Part shown: one piece after another, positions 1 to 5,203 of the stretch
Layout of the letters: every line of letters starts with the position of its first letter
How positions within the stretch are numbered: the first letter of the stretch is position 1
Assembly: GCA_005800795.1 (NCBI GenBank)
Contig: SYEN01000483.1
Span: 1 to 8,022, forward strand
Direction of reading: 5' to 3'
DNA length: 8,022 nucleotides
DNA from: Burkholderiales bacterium
Lineage (GTDB): Bacteria > Pseudomonadota > Gammaproteobacteria > Burkholderiales > SG8-41
The notes under the pieces: model-generated
Told to the model about the DNA's origin: nothing
Database searches by the model: none
The model's input: the letters and a program-made list of their open reading frames with translations, nothing else
Made by a program: the position numbers and the translations under genes

Positions 1-11
1 AAACTTACCCC

Positions 12-37
12 GTCATTCCCGCGCTGGCGGGAATCCA
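12..37 (+). repeat. Dispersed palindromic hairpin repeat, copy 1
   Basis: A perfect 8-bp stem, ATTCCCGC at 15-22 with GCGGGAAT at 27-34, closes a 4-nt loop. The flanks GTC and CCA match the short dispersed repeats common between genes of many proteobacteria. It lies downstream of the minus-strand operon and has no T-run, so it is not a classical intrinsic terminator. It could still protect the mRNA 3' end. Confidence 0.75.
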
Positions 38-65
38 TCAGGCGATTGTTATGCCGCGTGTGTTA

Positions 66-91
66 GGGGTTCCCGCCTGCGCGGGAACGAC
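66..91 (-). repeat. Dispersed palindromic hairpin repeat, copy 2 (inverted)
   Basis: A perfect 8-bp stem, GTTCCCGC at 69-76 with GCGGGAAC at 81-88, closes a 4-nt loop. Read on the minus strand it matches copy 1 (12-37) with few changes, so the two units form an inverted pair about 28 bp apart. They could fold separately or pair into one longer stem. The arrangement resembles a BIME-like pair after a transcription unit. Confidence 0.7.
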
Positions 92-147
92 GAGTGTGGT
101 GTTGACTGAATCCGTACCCGGAAAAATCGCTTTGAATCCATCAAACT

Positions 148-1320
148 TTACTTCGGTGGATGCCGTTTAACCGCCGCTTCATTCACCTCCACGCCCCATC
201 CCGGTTTGCCGGTGAGTAAAAATTCCCCGTTCTCGATTACCGGCGGAATATCCACCAGTTCATCGCGCCACGGCACCGCATCCACGTCGGTTTCCATGAT
301 TCTGAAGTTGGGCACCGCCGCGCAAAAGTGAGCGGACATGATGCTCGACAGGTGGCCGTAGAAAATAAGCGGCGCGACGTTCATTTCGTATACGTCGGCC
401 ATGGCAGCGATCTTGAGCGATTCCATGTAACCATTCCACACCACGTCGATGATCGCCACGTCCATCGCGTATTGCTCGAAGAACGGTTTGAAATCGCGCC
501 GCTCGCACAGCGTTTCGCACGAGGCGATCGGGGTCCTGGTCTGGCGGCGGATCAGCGCCAGTGATTGCGGATCGTGCGTATCCATTTCCAGCCAGGTCAT
601 GCCGATGGGTTCCACGGCCTGCGCGATGCGCAGATAGCCTTCGGTTTTGTAATTGAAATTCAGATCCATCATGATGCCCAGCGAGGCGCCGCCACCGAGG
701 CGAAATGCGTTGGCGGTCTTGAATGCGCCATCGACAATGTCATTGGTCCAGTTCAGTTCCGGATAACCCTTGCTCGCGCCGAAGCCGGGGCGGTACGCGG
801 CCAGTGTTTTGCCATCGTGAATCATCACATTGGTTTTGCAGGCGCCGAAGCCTCGCTTTACGACTTCCTCGGCCAGTTTGGACAGGTCGTCGTAGCTCGC
901 AACGCGCGGCACGCCCAGCAGCTCCGGGTAGCGTGCACGGTAGCTGCCACAGTGAGACCAGTAGCACGGAATGCGCTTACGCACCGCGCCGCCGAAGAGG
1001 TCATACACCGGCACGCCGAGCGCCTTGCCCTTGATGTCGAGCAGCGCGTTTTCGATGGCCGCTACCGCCTGCCGGTTGATGCCGCCGCGCGACTGCACCG
1101 TGTGGGTGCGCAGGTGACAGTTGATCAACTCAATATCGCAGGGGTTCTTGCCCAAGACCACCGGCATCAGCGCCTCGATCACCGCCGATAGGCCCGCGCT
1201 GCCGAAACTCTCGTTGTATTCCGACCAGCCGACGAGGCCCTCGTCGGTCATGATTTTCAGGAAAGAAAACGTGCGCCAGCCGGCGTCGCAGCGGAAGGTT
1301 TCAAAGCGGGTGACTTTCAT
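148..1320 (-). CDS. Mandelate racemase/muconate lactonizing enzyme family protein (enolase superfamily)
   Basis: A cytoplasmic enzyme of 390 residues, the usual family length, with no signal peptide. Family members abstract the proton alpha to a carboxylate and act as racemases, cycloisomerases or acid-sugar dehydratases. The N-terminal capping domain (about 1-125) is followed by the barrel. Likely metal ligands are D219 (MMDLN), E245 (WLEMD) and E269 (SCET). The general base pair is probably D292 (IIDV) with H323 (FYGHLSS), the Asp-His dyad of the mandelate racemase subgroup. The second-strand motif reads CKTN (K162, N164) where KxK is usual, so the second lysine appears absent. ATG is chosen because a strong GGAGG lies 5 nt upstream. 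It follows the sulfatase stop by 21 bp in the same direction, so the two are probably cotranscribed. The substrate cannot be named; an acid sugar or other hydroxy acid released by the sulfatase is an inference. Confidence 0.9.
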   Translation of the reverse strand: MKVTRFETFRCDAGWRTFSFLKIMTDEGLVGWSEYNESFGSAGLSAVIEALMPVVLGKNPCDIELINCHLRTHTVQSRGGINRQAVAAIENALLDIKGKALGVPVYDLFGGAVRKRIPCYWSHCGSYRARYPELLGVPRVASYDDLSKLAEEVVKRGFGACKTNVMIHDGKTLAAYRPGFGASKGYPELNWTNDIVDGAFKTANAFRLGGGASLGIMMDLNFNYKTEGYLRIAQAVEPIGMTWLEMDTHDPQSLALIRRQTRTPIASCETLCERRDFKPFFEQYAMDVAIIDVVWNGYMESLKIAAMADVYEMNVAPLIFYGHLSSIMSAHFCAAVPNFRIMETDVDAVPWRDELVDIPPVIENGEFLLTGKPGWGVEVNEAAVKRHPPK

Positions 1321-1325
1321 CCAGG

Positions 1326-1330
1326 CCTCC
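1326..1330 (-). promoter_or_regulatory. Shine-Dalgarno site GGAGG of the enolase-superfamily gene
   Basis: On the minus strand GGAGG lies 5 nt before the ATG at 1320-1318, inside the 21-bp gap after the sulfatase stop codon. It fixes the start of the downstream gene and supports translation from a shared mRNA. Confidence 0.75.
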
Positions 1331-1341
1331 GTGTAGGTGAT

Positions 1342-2685
1342 TTATTTCGGACGGAAATCGTCAGGCGCACTCGGTGGTATCGGCGGATGCTGTTTCAGAC
1401 TTTGCTGGAAATCCTGTATCAGCACGCGCAGCGGGCGACGTGCCCAGCTGTATTGCGTGCCGACATCGGTTTCTTCCTTGGGATCCTGCTTCAGGTTGAA
1501 TACCCACGGCGTTTCCAGATGAATGGGCCCGGCGTTGGGCTCGGTCTCCCATATCATGTGCATTTTCCAGTCGCGCCATTTTGCCGCGCGCAACTCGTCC
1601 TTGATGTAATAAACAAAACCCTCACGTGCGGATTTTTCAGATTTGCCGAAAAAGAAATGACTTTGATCCACGCCGTCAATGGGCCGGTCTACAGGCAATT
1701 TTGCACCGGCGATGTTCGCAAGCGTGGTGTAGATGTCGGTGACATGCACAATTTCGTTTGACACCACGCCGGCGGGCACACGTCCCGGCCAGCGCATGAT
1801 GTAAGGCACGCGCAGTGCGCCCTCCATCGCGGTGTGATAAGTGCCCGTCCACGGCCCGGCTGTGCCGCGCCACGGCCGGCGAAACTCCGGGCCGTTGTCG
1901 CTGGCGAAAATAAAAACCGTGTTTTTGGTCAAACCAGATTTATCAATAAAATCAATGAGTTGTCCAGTGCGAGCGTCCATCTCCACCAGCGAATCAGCAA
2001 AATCGCCCGCGCCCGTTTTGCCGGCGAAATCGTGATGCGGTAACGTCGGATAGTGAAGTTGCGTCAGGGGCACGTAGGTGAAAAACGGTTTGTTTGCTTT
2101 GACTTGCCGCTGCATGAAATCGATGCTGTGTTCAACCAGCTGCGAATCGATCTTGCGGCGCATTTCAAGATCGTAAATCGCGACGTCGCGTGCCGGCTCG
2201 CCACGTTTGCCTTGCATCACATAGGGCAGCGGCACCACGTCAGAGTCGTAGCCCGGCGTGCTGGTGAACAGGCTTTCGTTGGTGGTGCGTGGAATGCCAT
2301 ACCACTCGTCAAATCCGCGTTCGTGCGGAAAGCGCCCTGGCCGGTCACCCAAATGCCATTTGCCGAATATCGCTGTGGCGTAACCTTGCGCCGATAGCAG
2401 CTGGCCGAGCGTGATCTCCCACGGGATGAGGCCCTGCGGCAACCCGGCGGGCACCGATTGCAGCGCGCCGGTGCGTATCGGGTGGCGGCCGGTCATCAAC
2501 GCCGTGCGCGTGGGCACGCAATCTGATTCGACATTGAAGTTGGTGAGACGCAGGCCCTGTGCCGCCAGCGCATCAATACGCGGCGTGGGGGCACCGCGCA
2601 ACACGCCGCCGCCGTAGCAGCCGAGCTCGCCCCAGCCGAGGTTGTCGGCGAGGATCAGCACAATATTGGGACTGGCGTTGGGCAT
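1342..2685 (-). CDS. Sulfatase, arylsulfatase type (formylglycine-dependent)
   Basis: A hydrolase of sulfate esters, 447 residues, with no signal peptide, so probably cytoplasmic. The formylglycine motif is C56-V-P-T-R60, followed by the typical TALMTGRHPIRTG. Other active-site positions seen are D14, K109 and H111 (FGKWHLG), H211 (QLHYP), and D263 and N264 (SDNGPE). Two positions depart from the textbook site. The N-terminal metal pair is D14-N15 (ADNLGWGELG) rather than Asp-Asp. The lysine expected before the EGG-RVP block is missing: the segment reads GTYHTAMEGALRVP (281-294). As I recall, a recognisable arylsulfatase subgroup shares both, so they need not mean inactivity. The start is the ATG before PNIVLILADN, which sits at the expected family N-terminus, although no good Shine-Dalgarno is visible. 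It is first in a probable operon with the enolase-superfamily gene and divergent from a TctC gene. The substrate is unknown, and no formylglycine-generating enzyme is in the window. Confidence 0.93.
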   Translation of the reverse strand: MPNASPNIVLILADNLGWGELGCYGGGVLRGAPTPRIDALAAQGLRLTNFNVESDCVPTRTALMTGRHPIRTGALQSVPAGLPQGLIPWEITLGQLLSAQGYATAIFGKWHLGDRPGRFPHERGFDEWYGIPRTTNESLFTSTPGYDSDVVPLPYVMQGKRGEPARDVAIYDLEMRRKIDSQLVEHSIDFMQRQVKANKPFFTYVPLTQLHYPTLPHHDFAGKTGAGDFADSLVEMDARTGQLIDFIDKSGLTKNTVFIFASDNGPEFRRPWRGTAGPWTGTYHTAMEGALRVPYIMRWPGRVPAGVVSNEIVHVTDIYTTLANIAGAKLPVDRPIDGVDQSHFFFGKSEKSAREGFVYYIKDELRAAKWRDWKMHMIWETEPNAGPIHLETPWVFNLKQDPKEETDVGTQYSWARRPLRVLIQDFQQSLKQHPPIPPSAPDDFRPK

Positions 2686-2696
2686 GGGTGATTTGA

Positions 2697-2726
2697 TTGC
2701 TTAAAGGTTGGAGGAGCGGCTAGTAT
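2697..2726 (+). promoter_or_regulatory. Weak candidate promoter for the first TctC gene
   Basis: TTGCTT (2697-2702) and TAGTAT (2721-2726) are separated by 18 bp, with 3-of-6 and 4-of-6 matches to consensus. The -10 overlaps the minus-strand -10 candidate on the same bases, GCTAGTATAGC (2719-2729), whose ends are complementary. Initiation in both directions from one AT-rich element is possible but inferred. Confidence 0.3.
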
Positions 2727-2730
2727 AGCA
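2722..2730 (-). promoter_or_regulatory. Candidate extended -10 promoter for the minus-strand sulfatase operon
   Basis: Read on the minus strand the bases are TGCTATACT, an extended -10 (TGn) with a 5-of-6 match to TATAAT. It would start RNA about 30 nt before the ATG at 2685. No convincing -35 is seen, which is tolerable for an extended -10 promoter. The 68-bp divergent gap leaves few other places for a promoter. Confidence 0.45.
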
Positions 2731-2753
2731 ACTCACCTACAGAGAGTGCTTGC

Positions 2754-3764
2754 ATGAAAACGAACTGGCTGCAACCCGAACGATTCAATCGCGCTGGCAT
2801 CGTGATGTGTTCGCTTGCGATTCTGTCGTGCGTGTTCACGGTTGCCGCACACGCGCAGGCGTGGAAGCCCACGCGCCCGGTTGCTTTTATCTCGCCCTCA
2901 TCACCCGCAGGTAGCCTTGATCTAACCGCGCGTTCCATCCAAAAAGTGTGGGATGACGCGCGCACGGTGGGCGTGCCGGTGGTGGTGATCAACAAACCCG
3001 GCGCGGGCAATGGCATTGCGTGGGGCTATATGAACGACCGTGGCGATGGCCATGCAATCTCCATCGGCAACACCAATTTGGTGTCGAACGCGGTGACGGG
3101 GGCGCATCCCTACACGCATCGCGATGTTGCGCCGCTGGCCTTGTTGTTCGACGATTATTTTGTACTGGTGGTGCGCGCGGATTCGCCGTTGAAGTCGATG
3201 GCGGATGTGCGGGATCGTTTGCGTGCCGATCCTGGTGCGGTAGCCGCCGGCTTTGGCCCCGGAATCGGTTCAGGTGGGCATACCGCCGCAGCCGTGGCGT
3301 GGAAGGCGATGGGCGCGGACGTACGCAAGGCGCGCTGGGTGCCTTATAAGTCGGCGGGCGACGGCGTGGTGGCCATGCTTGCCGGCGAGATTGAGATGGT
3401 CAGCGGTACTGCGGCCAATATGCCGCCGTTTCTCGCCGCAGGGCGCGTGCGCGCTTTGGCGGTGATAGGCCCGCAGCGGCTGTCCGGCGCGCTGGCAGGC
3501 GTGCCGACCATGAAGGAGCAGGGCTTTGATGCCGTGTTTACCAACTGGCGGGGTGTGGTGGGTGCAAAAGCGATGACCCGCGAGCAGGTCACGTTCTGGG
3601 AAAATGCGCTGTCGGTGGTCAACGAGTCAGGCGCGTGGAAAAAAGAACTTGAACGCAATTTCTGGCGCGCGAATTTCATGACCGGGCCGAAGCTGCGTGA
3701 ATTTCTGGATGCGGAGGCGGTGCGGTTTCGTGCGTTGCTGACGGAGTTGGGGCTCAACAAATAA
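2754..3764 (+). CDS. Bug/TctC-family tripartite tricarboxylate transporter substrate-binding protein (divergent)
   Basis: A periplasmic solute-binding protein of 336 residues that would present a carboxylated ligand to a TctA/TctB-type membrane carrier; no such carrier is in the window. Residues 1-34 form a signal peptide with a hydrophobic core at about 14-31 and a cleavage site AHA|Q after A34. The ligand-loop motif is P-S-S-P-A-G-S-L-D56-L-T-A-R60, a variant of the usual P-G-G-S-x-D-x-x-A-R. NKPGAGNGIAWG (80-91) replaces the usual NRPGAGGNIA, and PYKSAGDGVVAML stands for the second lobe motif. It is therefore clearly family but from a divergent branch, and much unlike the second TctC gene at 6797. 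The start is ATG 2754 with only a weak AGAG upstream; M18 would destroy the basic N-region of the signal. It is divergent from the sulfatase operon. Its 3' end is partly duplicated at 4877-5034. Confidence 0.9.
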   Translation: MKTNWLQPERFNRAGIVMCSLAILSCVFTVAAHAQAWKPTRPVAFISPSSPAGSLDLTARSIQKVWDDARTVGVPVVVINKPGAGNGIAWGYMNDRGDGHAISIGNTNLVSNAVTGAHPYTHRDVAPLALLFDDYFVLVVRADSPLKSMADVRDRLRADPGAVAAGFGPGIGSGGHTAAAVAWKAMGADVRKARWVPYKSAGDGVVAMLAGEIEMVSGTAANMPPFLAAGRVRALAVIGPQRLSGALAGVPTMKEQGFDAVFTNWRGVVGAKAMTREQVTFWENALSVVNESGAWKKELERNFWRANFMTGPKLREFLDAEAVRFRALLTELGLNK

Positions 3765-3813
3765 TTCGCCGTGCCACAGCCATCATGCCAGGGCAGGGTG
3801 GAATTCCGTTCGT

Positions 3814-3819
3814 TACAAT
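3814..3819 (+). promoter_or_regulatory. Promoter-like -10 TACAAT upstream of the low-GC gene
   Basis: TACAAT lies in the context CGTTACAATC, matching TAAAAT in copy B of the duplication (5084-5089). At the equivalent -35 position (3791-3796) the sequence is GGGCAG, a poor match, whereas copy B keeps GTGACG. This copy may be a weakened promoter. It lies 50 bp after the TctC stop codon. Confidence 0.35.
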
Positions 3820-3856
3820 CAGCTCGGCAGCAAACATTGTTCCAGGTAAAACGCAC

Positions 3857-3886
3857 GCACTGGGTTCCGGCACTGACCGGAATGAC
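3857..3886 (+). repeat. Dispersed palindromic hairpin repeat, copy 3
   Basis: The stem TTCCGG (3865-3870) with CCGGAA (3877-3882) closes a 6-nt loop. The flanks, ACTGG before and ATGAC after, match copy 4 at 5141-5170 in the same orientation. It belongs to the same general family as the pair at the window start. It lies in the leader of the low-GC gene. Confidence 0.65.
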
Positions 3887-3919
3887 GATATCAGTACATA
3901 TAACTGCTAAGGCATTTTG

Positions 3920-3940
3920 ATGGTGCTGCAATGCTCTTAA
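3920..3940 (+). CDS. Six-codon leader ORF, possible relic of a sulfatase start
   Basis: ATG at 3920 follows AAGG (3909-3912) with 7-nt spacing and encodes MVLQCS before TAA. It overlaps the ATG at 3931 of the next gene in another frame. By position it corresponds exactly to the sulfatase start at 5204 (MVSQTK) in copy B, so it is probably a relic of that start rather than a functional peptide. Translating ribosomes could still affect initiation at 3931 by coupling. Confidence 0.3.
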   Translation: MVLQCS

Positions 3941-4863
3941 ACAATATTCTGTCGTTGTTTGCGGCGCCTCCCAAACGAGCCGCTCAAATACCGTGTTACT
4001 GCATTTCGCATATGGAGCCTAAAGTACCGGACCGCTTTTTTACTGACATCATTGCGCTCGGCGAGTACGGTCAGGATTTACCGTTGCATATTTCGAAAAT
4101 TGATGCATTCTGGCACGAGGCGCGTCCGGTTGCCTTCGCATCGGCTGGCTGTTTTGCGATGTCAAAAATTATCCAGACAACCACCGGGTCCCCGGTGGTT
4201 GGTCTTTGTTCATTCCGCAAGATTCTGTTACCCAAGGCCTATAGACCGGATGACCCAAGCGCTTTTCAGGTCGAAATCCGGCACGAAGATGTAAAGAATC
4301 TGTCCTTGTCCGACACGCTGCCGCCGAAGGCGGGACAAGACTTCTTTGTTGCGGGTCCATTGATGTTTCCCGATGGCATCATTGGCCAGTATTCCAAGAA
4401 CCATATTTTGCGGGATCTGCTTGATTTCACCAGTCTATGCATTGATTTGGGCGTATTGACATCGGAGCAGGCGAAGGACTTTTTGTTGTGTCCGTTGTTT
4501 ATTCCAGGCGGTAGTGACTTTGGTTTTTACCCTGCACAGTGGCTGGCCAAGAGCCAAAGCCGGTTGGAATTGGTAGGGCGCACATTTGTCAATCAGTATC
4601 GCGAGCGCATACTAAGTTACGAAAGATTTGAAGTAAGGGCGCTCAGTTATCTCACAGAGCGGTTGGGTTCCTATTTTGTGTTGATGGAGTTAATGGAGCG
4701 GTATCAGTGGAAACCCACTTTCCATCTGACAAATGAATTTGGAAGTGGTGTGCAGATGCTTTGCGGTCAAGAACATTTGGGCCCCATCCCTCCTGAAATA
4801 TTCGGGCGAATGCACGTCTTCGTGGATTCTTATGGCAGTTACAAGGGCGGATTGGCGGATTGA
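3931..4863 (+). CDS. Uncharacterised protein, weakly DUF4422/glycosyltransferase-like
   Basis: Encodes 310 residues with no clear signal peptide or membrane span; the first ten residues are only mildly hydrophobic. I do not recognise the family firmly. Three features recall DUF4422 proteins, often found in polysaccharide clusters: an N-terminal strand then His (IPCYCISH, 20-27), a VGLCSFRK block (90-97) like the family's GLCHYRR, and a C-terminal segment where an YRERILSYERFEVRALSYLTERL stretch (223-245) recalls its '..R..GFLAERL'. This is pattern recall, not a computed match. ATG 3931 is kept because the strand-His segment precedes the alternative start at 4012 (MEPKVPD); neither has a good Shine-Dalgarno. 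GC is lower than its neighbours: sampled lines are 40% and 48% against 63% in the following sulfatase. It is bracketed by the imperfect duplication, which suggests acquisition by transfer into a sulfatase/TctC locus. Its role in the cluster is unknown. Confidence 0.7.
   Translation: MLLNNILSLFAAPPKRAAQIPCYCISHMEPKVPDRFFTDIIALGEYGQDLPLHISKIDAFWHEARPVAFASAGCFAMSKIIQTTTGSPVVGLCSFRKILLPKAYRPDDPSAFQVEIRHEDVKNLSLSDTLPPKAGQDFFVAGPLMFPDGIIGQYSKNHILRDLLDFTSLCIDLGVLTSEQAKDFLLCPLFIPGGSDFGFYPAQWLAKSQSRLELVGRTFVNQYRERILSYERFEVRALSYLTERLGSYFVLMELMERYQWKPTFHLTNEFGSGVQMLCGQEHLGPIPPEIFGRMHVFVDSYGSYKGGLAD
4178..4201. repeat. Perfect 11-bp inverted repeat inside the low-GC gene
   Basis: CAACCACCGGG (4178-4188) is followed by two bases, TC, and its exact complement CCCGGTGGTTG (4191-4201). 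It encodes residues 83-91 (TTTGSPVVG), just before the VGLC block. In RNA it would form a strong hairpin with a tiny loop. It is GC-rich within a lower-GC gene. Confidence 0.8.
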
Positions 4864-4876
4864 TTTTTGCATCGAT

Positions 4877-5034
4877 TCTGGCGCTTGGAGTCAAGAACTT
4901 GAGCAATAACCCCGGTGTACGAGTTTCCCCGGCTGGGCCCGCGGGTCGCGTGGACCCAAGCTGCGTGAGTTTATGGACGCCGAGGCGGGTGCGGTATCAG
5001 TCGTTTCGGAAGGGGCCGGAACTGTCAAGCCGTT
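4877..5034 (+). pseudogene. Decayed 3' remnant of a second TctC gene
   Basis: Translation from 4877 gives SGAWSQELEQ, then a TAA at 4907, and later in the same frame PKLREFMDAEA (4955-4987). The intact TctC gene at 2754 ends SGAWKKELER...PKLREFLDAEAVRF. About 18 extra bases lie between the two blocks. After GAGGCG (4982-4987) one extra G shifts the frame; the next frame reads VRYQSFRKGPEL against VRFRALLTELGL. No stop codon matches the original end. The 5' part of the gene is missing, its place being taken by the low-GC gene ending at 4863. It is therefore a stop- and frameshift-bearing fragment, not expected to make protein. It fills the first half of the 340-bp gap before the second sulfatase. 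Confidence 0.75.
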
Positions 5035-5060
5035 CGTGCACTATTACTGCTGTGATGCGG

Positions 5061-5089
5061 GTGACGGTGGGAATTCGCTTCGTTAAAAT
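5061..5089 (+). promoter_or_regulatory. Candidate sigma-70 promoter for the second sulfatase operon
   Basis: GTGACG (5061-5066) and TAAAAT (5084-5089) are separated by 17 bp, with matches of 4 of 6 and 5 of 6. RNA would start near 5096, giving a leader of about 108 nt that contains the hairpin at 5141-5170. The block is conserved in copy A, except that its -35 is degraded. Confidence 0.45.
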
Positions 5090-5140
5090 CCGCTCTGCGG
5101 CAAATTGCATTTAACATTGAGCGTTTTTGACGTCTAACTC

Positions 5141-5170
5141 GCACTGGATTCCGGTCTTTGCCGGAATGAC
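5141..5170 (+). repeat. Dispersed palindromic hairpin repeat, copy 4
   Basis: The stem ATTCCGG (5148-5154) with CCGGAAT (5161-5167) closes a 6-nt loop. It has the same length and orientation as copy 3 (3857-3886). It ends 33 nt before the sulfatase ATG and would lie within its 5' untranslated leader if the 5061-5089 promoter is used. Confidence 0.65.
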
Positions 5171-5203
5171 TAATCAAGTTATTGTGTTTTCAGGAATCTT
5201 TAT

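Larger units (their letters stand above)
3627..3925 (+). repeat. Long imperfect direct duplication, copy A
   Basis: The segment runs from within the TctC coding end through the intergenic promoter-like block, the hairpin and a leader ending in ATGGT. It is colinear with copy B at 4877-5208. Blocks counted by eye: 3627-3654 against 4877-4904, 22 of 28 identical; 3690-3719 against 4958-4987, 26 of 30; 3801-3834 against 5071-5104, 28 of 34. The hairpins at 3857 and 5141 are equally long. The distance from hairpin end to ATGGT is 33 nt in both copies. Confidence 0.8.

Noticed and set aside
12..91. Intrinsic terminator or CRISPR-like array at the window start
   Set aside because: The stems lack a T-run in the direction of transcription, and there are only two inverted units without regular spacers.
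134..143. Ten-base direct repeat GAATCCATCA (31-40 and 134-143)
   Set aside because: It is short, and the first copy is just the flank of a common dispersed hairpin; chance or a partial repeat end explains it.
565..1191. A 208-codon open frame on the plus strand
   Set aside because: It lies wholly antisense to the well-supported enolase-superfamily gene, has no recognisable motif, and is expected from the high GC of that gene.
4860..5114. An 84-codon frame between the low-GC gene and the second sulfatase
   Set aside because: It is only partly in the frame of the TctC relic (VRYQSFRKGPEL region) and runs through the promoter-like block, so it is better explained as decayed TctC sequence.
5127..5132. 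TTGACG as a -35 element for the second sulfatase
   Set aside because: No acceptable -10 lies 16-18 bp downstream; that position falls inside the hairpin repeat.
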